DNA of 64,000 bases from Amoeboaphelidium protococcarum (taxonomy: Eukaryota; Aphelidiomycota; Aphelidea): NCBI GenBank assembly GCA_023515745.1, contig JALECJ010000254.1, positions 496,001 through 560,000 on the forward strand, written 5' to 3'. The notes below the pieces were generated by a model. That model did not search any database and had not been told where the DNA came from. It saw only the letters and a program-made list of their open reading frames with translations. This document shows, piece after piece, positions 12,726-24,200 of the stretch (positions within the stretch are counted from its first letter, which is position 1; the number at the start of each line of letters is the position of its first letter). Made by a program: the position numbers and the translations under genes.

Positions 12726-14519
12726 ATGTGGAGTAGAATTAAGCGGATGATTAATGTAAATATTGTGGGAATGTTGCTCTGTGTTGCGATTGCTGTGGTG
12801 TTTAGTTTAATTGAACCTTTGGATGGTCTAACTCATTCAGCCATGCGTCTTATGGGTATTTTTATATCAACTATAGTGGCTCTCATTATTGTGGATTATC
12901 CTATATCGATGGTCACCGGTCTTTCGCTGTGTATTTTGGCGCTCACAAATTCATTGCAATGTCAGAGTGTTGATGGCGCGATGATACTGGATTGTTCTCA
13001 GTGTAATCCACAAATTTGTCATCATGATGCTCCAGAGTCTTAATTGCTGGCGGCTTTGCAAGGATTTAGTAATGATGTTAATTGGTTGGTATTTTGCGCC
13101 TTTCACATTGGCACTGCTGTAGAGTACTCGAATCTGGGCAAGCGTGTATCATTGTTATTGATGAAAGTGCTCGGTTCGTCTGTACTCGGTCTTGGCTATG
13201 CCGTGATGCTCTCTGAACTTATACTGGCACCTTTTGTTCCCAGTAATACCGCTAGAGGTGGTGGTATAGTGCTTCCCATTGTATACTCTATAGCCACCAC
13301 TCTGGGCTCATTCCCAGATATTGAGAACAGGTCCAAGGGTGGTGAGTTTTTGATACTGGTCGGCGCGCACGCCAATCTGATCAGTGCCTCTTTATATCCC
13401 ACTGGAATGGCTGCGAATCCTATAGTTAGTGTTAAAGCACGGCAAGTATTCGATATTGAGTTTGGCTACCTCCAGTGGGTTGGTGGTAGTCTGGTGCCTG
13501 GTCTGTTGTCTTCCATCATCGTTCCATATCTCTTATATAGGCTTTCAATTAAATCTGTATAATCTGTTTAATTGTAATAAAGATAATTGATATAATCAAC
13601 TAGCGGGGATAAATTTGGTAATCTTATTGGTCGATTGTCTAACAGGATAAAAAGTAAATTTGGAGTTGATCAGGGAGATAAAGATTATATTGCATTGCCA
13701 ACTTCCACCTCGGCCTCTTCTAGTTTGCCACAATCCGAACAAGTTAGAAATAGGAGCTCAGAGGTGATTACAGATTTCCCATTGGATGACGAGACTTTAG
13801 AACAGTAAGAATTGGAAGAGACTGCTCATAAATTTCAGACTCTTCGAGCATAAATCAATTCAGAGTTACAATCTCTTGGTCCACTGTCTATTAGGGAATG
13901 GAAATTGATATTTATACTTGTGGCCATGTTGACTCTGTGGCTTACAAAGAACTATAATAGATTGGATACAACTCTGGTTGCGTTCATTGGGCTCATGGTC
14001 ATGTTGTTCATGAATGTCATCTCTTGGGATGATGTGATTAGGAACTACAAGAGTCTGGATACTCTCTTTTGGTTGGGTATTCTGATTATGATGGCTAATC
14101 AGTTATCCCTGGCCAAAGTATCGGATGTACTTGGAATATAGATTAGTCGTCAGATTTCTCAATTTGATATTCCGCCTATCGCTGCCACCATCATCCTTGC
14201 CGCGATATACTTTTATTCAATGTACATGTTCTCATCTCTGACTGGGCACATTCTGGCTTTTGTGGGGCCTTTCATGAATGCTGGCAAGTTGTTGAATCCA
14301 GGTAGTCCATTCCTCACCACTGCTTTACTCGCCTACTTTTCTACTCTCAGTGGATGTCTTACTAATTTCAGTAGTGGCCCCATTGTAATCTACTTCTCTC
14401 AAGGCTACTGTAAAGGCAGACTTAGATGGTTTGGTATTGGCTTGACCGTCAGTATTGTGTATATTGTCATCTACTTCTCTATTGGTCTTGCCTGGTCGAA
14501 AGTGATCGGCTGGTGGTGA
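12726..14519 (+). CDS. DASS/SLC13-type anion (dicarboxylate/sulfate) symporter
   Basis: A single-exon gene of 597 residues with about 11-12 hydrophobic segments. The first half contains the DASS substrate/sodium motif region (NDVNWLVFCAFHIGTAVEYS, then APFVPSNTARGGGIVLPI), with the characteristic SNT. The second half repeats the architecture (SLDTLFWLGILIMMANQLS, SGCLTNFSSGPIVIYFSQGY). A polar loop of ~120 residues rich in TAA/TAG Gln codons separates the halves. The family carries di- and tricarboxylates, sulfate or, in fungi, phosphate. The closest type by eye is the 2-oxoglutarate/malate translocator branch. Substrate is not deducible. Confidence 0.88.
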
Positions 14520-14635
14520 TACTTATCTACTAGATATATAGTTTTGTATTTATTAAAGTGTATACATCATTAATAATTCTATTCTCAAATCACTCTTTGA
14601 TAAAGTGCATTTACCCACCTCTGATATTCAATCTA

Positions 14636-16353
14636 TCAGTACTGTTTCTGCTCGGCTGATGGTGGAATAAACATGGATTGGATCCATGCTAGTATAGACA
14701 ATATAGATAATGCGATAAACACCAGGTGATTATTCAATGGATACGACATGCCACTCTTTAGTGAGTACTGATACATGATACCACCAAGCACGGGACCAAT
14801 CGCTCTTACAAGACTCGCCAAACTCTGCGATATTCCATTGATTAGACCAAGACTGCCCAGAGTCGCCGAATTATTAATCATAACCATGATGGTGGTGAAA
14901 GAGAAGCTACCAGCAGCAACTCTAACCATGTGGTGCGCGGCAGTCAATGACCATAACATGATATTACCAGAGTGTCCTCCGTATTTCTACTGCGCATGCT
15001 ACTTGGCATCTGTGAGGAAGGCTGTCACAAATATAACTGCAGATTGTACCAGCAGAGAGTCTCTAAACAACAATCTTCTCCTACGACGAGCCTCAACCCA
15101 AGGATACACAAATATCTGAAATAATAGCAACAATACACCAGCCATGGCCATGGATATACCAACCTCACTACTGGACCAGCCAAGTCCATTATATTGCTCA
15201 TCCGTCTGGCAGTATAGAATATAAACTTCCTGGAATATGATTGTAACAAACGCCAGCAATATATACGCCAAGATTGTCATTACCGGAGCATAGTTGGCAC
15301 CAAAACAACAACATCTATAATCGCCAGATTTAACTTCTTATTGCTGTTACAATCGAGATTGAATTAAAACGTCCTCATCATCATCTTCATTTGCATTAGA
15401 TATTGCAGAGTGAAAGAGTCCATCAGTAACTTCCTTACTGTCTTCATAACCAAGTAGCCGTTGTGATTCGCTTTATAAGTAATCAGCCTCTGTATCACTT
15501 CCATTATATTATTACTCAGCATTAACTCTTCGGACTGAATTAGAAGCTTATGCCATTCTGTTTAGAGATTGAGCAATACTGAGCGATGTGCGCGGATTAA
15601 TCAACACTTCATCATCACCATAGCCAACGGGAATATTGAGCACTTGTCTTCTATTGTGAAGCGACTCTTTGAAATACACCAGACCGATTATGAATCCAAC
15701 TAGCGACACGGTAGCGGAAACTAGACACGGTAATAGATAAGGATATGCGACAAATAGAGAACTACCTCCGAATACGCGCGGATACTTTGCAGCAGGTTCA
15801 GCCAAGAGACCACCAATGGCAGAGCCGAGGAGTGAGCCGATGCCAAACAACAGACCAAATATACTAAATCCTATAGTCTGCGTACTATCATCAGAGATCT
15901 CACCCAGGACACACTTGGCCACACCAATATTTCCATTCAAGAATCCGCATGCAAAGCGACATACCAGTGCCCATGTAAATGACTTTGACACGCCAAAAAG
16001 GATCGACGTCACAACATTACCAAACAGGCCGAATAGGATAACCGGCTTCCGACCTATCCTATTACTCAACTAGCCCCAGAATATAGATGTGAGGAATTGA
16101 GCGAACGGAAACGCTGCAGCTATAAATCCAGCATAGAATCCAACATCTCGCACATCTTCACTCAGATTGAAACTTTTGATCATGGGCACCATAAATCTAC
16201 AAATTGTGATTACACACGTATACTGTATTCCTTAAGGTGTCATCAAGAACTCCTGCAATAAGATACTTACGGATACAAGATTGTAAGCGAGAGTGGCTCC
16301 GAGAATATAACGCAGGATAATACCACCAGCTATTTTATAAAATCCCTATCCAT
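14636..16353 (-). CDS. MFS transporter, fungal ZINC-INDUCED-FACILITATOR/YCR023C-like group (2 exons)
   Basis: Exon 1 is 16353-16271 and exon 2 is 16196-14636. The 74-nt intron (GTAAGT to TTTGTAG) splits the codon of a Pro in LSLTILYPFMVPMIKSF, which restores the conserved first transmembrane hairpin. The product has 547 residues. The motif-A loop is SNRIGRKPVILFGLFG and motif C-like positions are LNGNIGVAKCVLGEISDD. A central cytosolic loop of ~130 residues is acidic and rich in TAA/TAG-encoded Gln. The family contains vacuolar and plasma-membrane drug/zinc-type antiporters. Substrate unknown. The intron explains the apparent frame break before the first helix. Confidence 0.88.
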
Positions 16354-16549
16354 TTTTATCTACCACCAAGGTACTGTATAGAAGTTCGACAAAGTTCTGT
16401 GTAATCAAAGTTGAAGAGAAAATTTAAAAAAATTGTTTTGAAAATTTGGATCTATCGTGAGTTCCCCTGTAGATTTGGTAATTTTACTCGCAATAGGAGA
16501 AACTATCCTTTTTTTTAATAATCGTAACTAATTACAAGAGGTCTGAAAT

Positions 16550-17701
16550 ATGACTAAGAGTCATGCATCGCTGTATAGAGATACGGCGATATTGGCCCCG
16601 ATGGTGCGCACTGGGTCACTTCCTATGCGTCGACTGTGTTTAGATTATGGCGCCGATTTGGTATATTCACCAGAGTTTATAGATCGAGCCGTGCTGAATT
16701 TTGAACGCGTCGTCAATGATGAACTGGGTATTATAGAGTACATTGACCGCGATAAGAGGCGACGTGTATTTGCACTAGATCAGTCTGTGGAGTAGGGGAA
16801 ACTGATATTCTAGATGGGCACTGCTGATAAAGATTTGGCTGTGCGCGCCGCTAACATGGTCATTGATGATGTCACTGGTATTGATATCAACTGCGGTTGC
16901 CCAAAGCATTTCTCTATCCATGGCGGTATGGGCAGTGCCTTGTTAAAGAATCCAGATAATTTATGCTCCATCCTCAGTGCTCTCGTGGAAGATGTTGTTC
17001 ATGGTCGTTAATCAAAGCCTGTGACTTGTAAGATTAGAATAGTGCCGCCTCCGCAAGGCTAATAGAACGTTAAAGGCGAGCGTGAAGAGTTTAGCACATA
17101 CTTACAAGATCGGATCTAGGATACAGTAAAGCTGGTGGGAAGATTGCAAGATACTGGAATATGTGCACTGGCCATTCATGCAAGATTGCCATCGGAGCGA
17201 TATGAGATTGATGCTCATTAGGAGGTGTTTAGGCGTGTTAAAGAAGCGCTGGATATTCCCGTGATTGCGAATGGAGATGTCTTCTCCTAGGAGGATATCA
17301 AACGTGTCAGGGAAGATTACGGAGTGGATGGTGTGATGATTGCCCGGGCAGCCTAATCTAATGCCTCGGTATTCAGGCGAGAGGGATTATTACCAGTTGT
17401 GGAAGTGGCGCGTGAATACCTGCAACATTCAATCAGATACCATAATGCTTATCAGAATGCCAAGTTTGTTCTTAATGCAATGATGCCGCAGCGAAAGCGA
17501 ATGACCGCATAGCAGCGGGAACTTCCGTTAAAGTTACAGCTCGCTAAATCTATGCAGGATTTGATGAGTGCTCTCGGCGTATCGTAAGACTAAAATGCTC
17601 TGTTGAATGGAAGTGATCGAATGCACAATTCCATCAATGATGATTTGTGCCCATATATCCCTAGAGAAACTTATATGCCACCACAAAATGGAGTAGAATG
17701 A
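16550..17701 (+). CDS. DUS2: tRNA-dihydrouridine synthase 2
   Basis: A single-exon gene of 383 residues. It opens with TAILAPMVRTGSLPMRRLCL and continues with the FMN-barrel motifs DYGADLVYSPEFID, GIDINCGCPKHFSIHGGMG (catalytic Cys) and IPVIANGDVFSQED. Dus2 reduces U20 of the tRNA D-loop using FMN/NADPH. DYGADLVY and the pattern IDINCGCPKxFSxxGGMG distinguish it from Dus1, Dus3 and Dus4. The double-stranded-RNA-binding domain of animal Dus2 is absent, as in fungi. TAA/TAG occur at many Gln positions, including FQMGT. The gene lies 48 bp from the stop of the convergent DnaJ gene. Confidence 0.93.
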
Positions 17702-17749
17702 TAGCTATGATTATATAATACTTTTAATGAGTTCAAAGCATTTAAAATT

Positions 17750-19102
17750 TCATTTGGATATCCTTTCAAGTTCCTGGCAATATCGCTGATATTCTCCAGT
17801 TCCCTTTTTACACTCTTTAGTCAGTGCGCTGATGTATTACTCTTCAACTTGCTTTTCAAATTGTATCACTTGGCCGGATGATCCACCAGTATTAGTATTA
17901 CGACCAGCATCAGTTGATTACTATTACTTTGCTTGCATCCATGCCTGAGGAAAGTTGTAAGGATTGACGTAGTATGGTACATTCCTCTACTACGTAAACA
18001 GCTTGTAATTGTACGCAGAAGATGGATGGAACGAATAAGATGGAGCACCACCGCTACCGTATTAGCCAGAGGGAGACAGAACTGCAGAGTACATTGTCGA
18101 TATTAAACCGTTCAATATCTAGGCCACAATGACAATTATGAAAAGCAAAAACTGAATATATCTAAACCAGGAGGCAGCTGCAGCATTAGCCCGCTCCTCT
18201 TCATTATCATCAAGTGATGATTAACTACTTCCCCTCCTACGACCGCCTCTGTTCATACCACCATGATTTCCAAATGGATGATGCCTCTATCGAATGATCC
18301 TGGGCCTACCATCAAGACCAATAGTAACACCGGCACCACCAAATCCACCAGATGACATGAAAGGATTATCCATAGAAGATGTCATACCGCCAAAGAACAT
18401 GTTGAAGATATCTTCCGGGCTCATCTCTGGCACGTATTCATCCTAACCGTAATGCGCATACCTGCCGCGAGTTCCACTAGCAGCTCCGAATGGGAATTAA
18501 GCACCGGCACCACTACTAAAAGATGATGATTGTGAAGGACCACCGCGCTTTAAACCATCAACACCAAACTAATCATAGATCCTCCGTTTATCATCATTAC
18601 TCAGCACTTGGAATGCAATGCCAACTAATTTAAAGGCCTCCGAAGCATTAGGCGCACCATTCTTATCAGGATGGACCTATAAGGCAATCTTGCGGTAAGA
18701 TTTCTTAATCTGAGCCTCTGTCACTTGTGATGAAGACTTATCGAGTTGTAGTATTCCATAATAGTCATTCTTATTCTACAGGATCCGCTGCACCACCGCG
18801 ACATGCTCTTCTGTATAAGTTCGCTCTTACTCCGCCTAATTGTTTAAATCTTCACTGCTACTATTACTCCTACTCTATTCTCCATTTGTTCGCTACTAAG
18901 AGTTATCGCCATTCCGAGTATCGCTTGATTAAGATTTCAATTTAGTCTCACATAGTCGCACCACCGAGTCTGCTTCATCCAACGAGGGATACAAAGATTA
19001 TGATTTCTTGGCAAATTTTAACGCTCTAGCATAATCGCCATCTTTATAATATCCTTTAGCTATATCAATGCACTTTATAGCCTCATCTTTATTAGACTCC
19101 AT
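17750..19102 (-). CDS. membrane-anchored DnaJ co-chaperone (DNAJB12/DNAJB14/Hlj1 type)
   Basis: A single-exon gene of 450 residues. The N-terminal helical region ([20 protein letters not shown]) is typical of DNAJB12/14. A J domain with an intact HPD (IALQVHPDKNG) follows, then a Gly/Phe-rich linker and one transmembrane span ([13 protein letters not shown]). The C-terminal domain runs through [10 protein letters not shown] to the [14 protein letters not shown] motif shared by DNAJB12 relatives. These proteins recruit Hsp70 to the cytosolic face of the ER for ERAD. Gln residues near the end of the linker and inside the J domain are TAG/TAA. Confidence 0.92.
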
Positions 19103-19581
19103 CCCTCTCTATACAGTATTGTGATCCGATTAGCTTTACTGGAAAGAAGCGTTACAATTGGCGAAAGAGAAGATTGACGGGCTCTAAAATTGCCATAACT
19201 TGATTATCACGTTGCAGGGGAAAATTGTGCTCCAGATGAACTGGTGCTCATCCACAGGATGAAAGCATGTCAATATAAGTGATAATTAGGAAATCGCGGA
19301 GATCCTCTTAGAGCCATCTACCATCGACAGCGATGAATGAGGCTGATCGTTAAGGTGAGGATCAGTTCAAAGAGTCAACTGGGTGAGTGTATGGATTTCT
19401 AGAGATATTAAAGCTATAGCTACTACAGTATAACGTGCCGCAGAAATGCATGTATGCATCAAATAAGCGGAGGTCGATTTGCATAAAAACTTGTTCAAAC
19501 TCAACTTCGCGTAAAGTATCGCGGTCGATGAAAATAACTACGGTGGCGACAAGCAGCTATTTGCAAAGTGAAAAGTGAAGA
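19103..19581. other. unresolved gene fragment(s) abutting the repeat
   Basis: Coding-like pieces occur on both strands. On plus, a stretch encoding AAEMHVCIKQAEVDLHKNLF ends in TGA at 19569, 11 bp before the repeat begins. On minus, LREVEFEQVFMQIDLRLF and later EDLRDFLIITYIDMLSS appear, with GTAG acceptor motifs near 19537 and 19432. No frame spans the interval. If the minus gene is real, its 5' end would fall at or inside the repeat, so it may have been truncated by the insertion. Confidence 0.3.
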
Positions 19582-20088
19582 TGAAAGGTGAAAACAAGAG
19601 AGAGAGCGCAGTGTTGGTAGTAATTACTTTACTGATTGATTTTTTATTCATTGCTCTAGCGCTGAACAGCACTTTCGATTTATCTTGTAGTACAGTAGTA
19701 GCCATGAAATGCCGCCAATGGATTCAGAATTGTCCAGAGAGATGAGGTGGAGGAGGAGGAGGAGCTCTTGTTAAATGTGTTGAAGAGAAGGAGACTGACC
19801 ATACCATTAGAAACTTCAAAAATCATAACACAAAACTCCAGAGGGGACAATTCATGAATGTGATGAGAACCACAGCAGCAAAGCAATTCAGACTACCAGT
19901 GTAGGGGGAAACTCTTGCCAGAGGACTCGATCAACTCTTAACTATTGACTACAGAGCAGGTACGTGGGACCTCGGCAACTTTCGAATGGAACTTCTATAT
20001 ATTCTATAGTCTATAAGATGTGACTGCTGCGCCTCCAATGAAATGACTATATATACAAATGACATGAGACTACGGAGGACGCAGAAAA

Positions 20089-20358
20089 CTCTTGCAATGA
20101 CGCCTATGATCTAGCTACGGCGCCATGTACAAAGGTGGAGGATGATGATGATGAGATGCAGCCAAAGGAGCCTATGAATGGGGACTACGGCACCAGTGGC
20201 ATTGAGATGAGGATATACTCTTGCAGACTACGCCTAGGATTTAGCTTCGGCGCATCTGCAAAGGATGAGGATGATGATGAGATGCAGCCAAAGGAGCCTA
20301 TGACAATAAACTACGGCCCGATGGCATTGGGATGAGGAACTACTCTTGCAAATGACGC
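20089..20358 (+). repeat. tandem sub-repeat, period ~125-129 bp
   Basis: Units start at 20089, 20218 and 20343 (the last partial) with CTCTTGCA. Each carries a CTACGGCGC-like block and a GATGATGAT tract followed by GAGATGCAGCCAAAGGAGCC. The same array is present inverted in copy B (about 37780-38050). Confidence 0.8.
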
Positions 20359-20771
20359 CTTGATTGACAGACTACGACGCCATTTGCAAACTATGACAAG
20401 TAGCCGCCAGAGGAGTCTAAGAATTTTCACTGCGACTCCAGCGGCAAGGACATAAGACGAGATGACTCTATTCTATCCAACGCAACTAGCCAGCCCAGCG
20501 AGAGAGAGAGAGATAAATATATATGTAGAGGCAGGACCGGCCAAGATGCGCACAGAGAGTGGATAGAACAGAGAGAGAGAACAACCACAACACAGTATGC
20601 CTTGTATTGCAATTGCCCAGAGAGGGAGACTTACGGTGAGGAAGCGGAGACAAAGACGGGTGCAGATTTATAGCCTAGGACCATGATTGAAGTCCAGATG
20701 ATCAATGAGATGAGGCAGCACCACAGATTTTATAGTCTTGTCAGCTTCCACCAGCTCCAATTTAATTTTAC

Positions 20772-21076
20772 TTGGCATTGGCATTACGGGAACAATGATT
20801 AAATTTTTTCATTTTCCTGCCAATGCCAAAACGGTGCGCGGGTCAGGCATACCAGTTACTAGCTACCATTGCATTTATTGTTCCAACCAGGCCAAGCCAA
20901 CCAAAAGAAGATTTACTTATGGACATTCAAAAAGTGAGAGAGAGATAGAGTCCAGCGGTTGGCGAGGCAGAGTTGGCAGATGAATTATAATTATTATTAT
21001 TATTATTTATGGCAATTAGCTATCTCAGAGACCCGCGCACCAGAAGATACCAGCTATAACCTATGACGGTTATAGC
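20772..21076. repeat. three successive inverted repeats inside repeat copy A
   Basis: TTGGCATTGGCA at 20772 pairs with TGCCAATGCCAA at 20818 (12 bp arms). GGTGCGCGGGTC at 20833 pairs with GACCCGCGCACC at 21030 (12 bp arms, ~185 bp apart). GCTATAACC at 21053 pairs with GGTTATAGC at 21068 (9 bp arms, 6-nt loop). All arms are also present in copy B. They could mark structured RNA or protein-binding sites. Confidence 0.75.
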
Positions 21077-21079
21077 ATT

Positions 21080-21442
21080 TTGATTATGAACCCAGCTCTT
21101 TGCTGGGCAGACTTTTCTTTACTGGCCATACCAGACCAACACCACCACCCCCTCTTTTCCAACTCCATGTGGGCCATCATGGCCCACTCCCAGCCACCAA
21201 ATCAGCTTCTTCACGGCCAAAGACGGCCAGGTCCAGCCCAAGATGACACTGGACAGACTTGTTCGCAGCCTTCTATACCACGACGCCAAAGACCAATACC
21301 CACTGGCCAGCTGCAGGTCCAATAGAACGACAACACAACCTCTGGTGTCGTCGTGACACAAGCCAGCACTAGAGGACCAGCACAAGCTCCTTCATCCAGC
21401 CAGAGACCGAGAGGAAAGAGACCGCCAGAGATACAACTTTGA
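21080..21442 (+). CDS. Pro/Gln-rich 120-residue ORF in repeat copy A
   Basis: ATG to TGA, 120 residues, starting MIMNPALCWADFSLLAIPDQ and continuing as a Pro/Gln/His-rich low-complexity sequence. The same ORF, full length, exists in copy B (36701-37063). One Gln codon is TAG here and CAG there, a change that is silent only under the reassigned code. Four other differences alter the residue, so selection on the protein is not evident. No family recognised. Confidence 0.3.
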
Positions 21443-23353
21443 CTAGGTGCAGAGGCAGCAAACAAGCAGAGAACAATCAATTTAATTTCTAGAAGCAAAG
21501 AACAGAGGACTCCTTGCTGAGATCTTATAAGAACAGCCCAACAAAATGAGGGCATTTTTATAGAGAGCCAATCGCAGCCAACTAACAGCGGCGAGGCTGA
21601 CCAAGTTCTTTTTTTGAAGCGCCAACAATTAGACGCCATGCTACCAGGAGCTTTCTATACTTCAAAGCCATATTTTCGGCTAATATCCTGGACTTTGCAA
21701 CCTCAATCCTCATGACGTCAACTAATTACTCACAAACTTAGAAGCTGATGGTCTGATAGCATGGAAACACAACCTCTGGTGCTTCCATAGCACAGGCCAG
21801 CACTACAGACCAGCTTCTTTACCAGCGGACGAGACTCCCAGAAGTGAGATCTTTGACAAGGTAGTAGAGGTACAATCAGGACTACAATTACAACTTTTCA
21901 TTTAGTTTACTCATTTGCACAGAGCTGAGGACTCTGTGTTGCTTTTTTATAATCACCTCAACCATTAGTGTAAGGATGGGTGTTTTAGATATGACGACAT
22001 CAATTCTTACAAAGTTAAAATATAGGTGAACCACCCCGTTTTTTTAGGATTCTAGCAATATTTTAGGATACTTTAACTCCGGTATTACAGTTGGGCATTA
22101 GACAGTTCACTGCTTATCGCCAGCACAATCTGCACTCATAAGACGCAGCAGATGTAGTTTTTTCATTACGACACAGACGTCATACAAGACAACAGAGACA
22201 ATTACAAGTCTTCAGGCGACTAATACGCAAAGAGACTCTATTCTATCAGGTACAGAGTATGAGCCAGTCAGAGAGATAAACGATATGAGACTTTTTTTCT
22301 CCAACTCGACGGTAACAAAAGTGCGGAAAGAACCAGCAAAACTCGAGTTACTGCTAAGAGTTCCATGTTCGATAATAAGGGGTCTATGGTCAGCAGACAT
22401 ACCAAGCAAGGTAGGATTATCCTTTGTAAAATAGCAGCCTTTTCAGCTTGTAAACAATGAGCCAGAGAGACATTTCCCATTAAGCTTTATCAACCAGCAG
22501 CAAACCAGAAGACGATATCGATTTACTCAGCAAGCAGTTGAGGTACAGAGGCTCATCACCAGTCAGCAGTTTCAAGTCAATGACCATTCACAAAAGGGCA
22601 GTGGTTCTCTGACGAATACGAGCATCAAATGAAACCATAGTTCAGGACTCACCAAGTTGGTACTGCATATAGCATGAACCTTGTTAAAGAAAAGCAAACA
22701 ACAACAATTACAACTTCACAGACACCCAAAGCCTTGTGAGAGCAAAGCAAACACAGTCGACACCAAAGTCATGTTCCGATATCACTAATAAAGAAGAGCG
22801 CAAAACCCATGGAGCCAGCCTCTTCTATTGCTATTGTATAGTAAAACAGCTACAACCAATTATGAATTGAAGACACTGCCAGAACCTTGTCATCGAAGCA
22901 TTCTTGATAAGTCAAAGTAGCATGAACCTACACACATAAAACTACATAAAATGAATAAAACGAGCTAAATCTGTTAAATATATACATACCGAATTAGAGA
23001 CCATGACCATGAGAGTAGCTTTGAGAGGTCAGCCACAGATGGATAGAGAGAGAGAGGGGAGCCTTGACAGTATCTTGTGACTAAGATAAGTACCAGCAAA
23101 GAGGACAGCGATTAAATACCAGCTTGACATCCTGGACCACAGTAGAGGAGCAGCATTTTTCACCAGTAAGGATCCAGCGGATTGTCCAGAGACCATCATT
23201 ATAGAGCTGGAACGAGCGAGCAGGAGACGGATTGTTTCAGGCACAGAGAGAGAGAGGAGACAGACAGCCAATCTGAGCAGATAGCAAGCGAGCACAAGAA
23301 CCATCACTCAAGCAAGTAGCTAGGACACCATACAGGCATATCGGATGAGATGA

Positions 23354-23695
23354 ATGTATAGCGAACATAAGAGTGTAATAATCGATTGTTATCATAAGAG
23401 AAGAAGAGAGTGTGATATGGGACAGTGGGAATGTTTGATTCTTCCCCCACACTTTGTTTCAGATCTGAAACGTGGCTTGAGTGAAACGGGCACCACCAAA
23501 TGGCAACCGGGTCAGTTTTTGATCAATTTCTTTGGGAATAAGCTCATCTGCCGTTTCAGAAAACGATCTATTGATTGGTACTAATATTATGTGTACTCCA
23601 GCTTGGTGAGTTCCATTGACTAGGCTATAGGAGTGAGTGGTTGTCCGGATTAGGAAGCTCGCGCGCGCTCCGTCGCTGAAACGAGCCCGTTCTGA
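23354..23695 (+). CDS. 113-residue ORF in repeat copy A, truncated version of the copy-B ORF
   Basis: It starts at ATG directly after an in-frame TGA. It encodes a basic N-terminus, then SDLKRGLSETGTTKWQPGQ and FRKRSIDWYQYYVYSSL with TAA and TAG read as Gln. It stops at TGA 23693. In copy B the corresponding codon is TAG (Gln) and the frame runs on to 242 residues. A second TGA lies downstream in copy A. No homology recognised; may be a decayed element gene or chance. Confidence 0.3.
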
Positions 23696-23991
23696 ACCGT
23701 GGGCCGATATCGAACAATGCGGCCGCCAAAGTAAAGGAAAGTGCACAATAAATAACTGGTAGTCAGTGAGGACTTGGTACTGTATTATCGCTGATATCAA
23801 TGGTATATCTGTAGTTTTCTATTTCCAAACATTGGCATTCCTGTTAGCATGAAATATATTCATATAGGCCAACCTTTACCTTTCAAAAACTATTTTCAGG
23901 AAGCCAGACCGTACACTCTTGTACACATACTTGTTGTTTTACTAACGTTATTGCAGTATTATATAGTTTGTATCTGTCACGTGTATTATTC

Positions 23992-24009
23992 ACAGCTTCT
24001 CCCAGCTGT
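23992..24009 (+). repeat. terminal hairpin of repeat copy A
   Basis: ACAGCT TCTCCC AGCTGT: 6-bp arms with a 6-nt loop, about 16 bp from the point where similarity to copy B ends. It is conserved in copy B at 34122-34139. It may mark the element terminus. Confidence 0.6.
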
Positions 24010-24200
24010 ATTTTACAATTATGATCTGGGTCTGATGTGTCATTTGTCTGGTTGCAACAAGTAGATATGCTGGATGTGAGAGGTTCAATAGAGTATCTGT
24101 AAAATGTGATAAATGTACAATACAATAATAAATATACTTAACTCGCAACATTTTGGCTTTCAAGTAAACCACCATGGACGTCAGAGTATCACAATGAAAA

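Larger units (their letters stand above)
19582..24025 (+). repeat. large interspersed repeat, copy A (~4.45 kb)
   Basis: This block matches the reverse complement of 34105-38563 over its whole length. By eye identity is in the mid-90s percent, lower in a ~60 bp patch near 22300. The left boundary is sharp at TGAAAGGTGAAAAC and the right one lies just after an ACAGCT...AGCTGT hairpin, beyond which the copies differ. It has no long terminal repeats, no recognisable transposase, integrase or reverse transcriptase, and no clear target-site duplication. It holds a tandem sub-repeat, nested inverted repeats and short ORFs described separately. Several single-base and microsatellite indels separate the copies, so most of it is not under coding constraint. 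Confidence 0.9.

Noticed and set aside
19582-24025. LTR retrotransposon or solo LTR
   Set aside because: The two ends of the element are unrelated to each other and no gag/pol motif or primer-binding site is seen.
23992-24030. Helitron 3' end (hairpin followed by CTRR)
   Set aside because: Copy A has CTGG after the hairpin, but copy B has CTAC at that point, the 5' end does not begin with TC, and no Rep/helicase is present.
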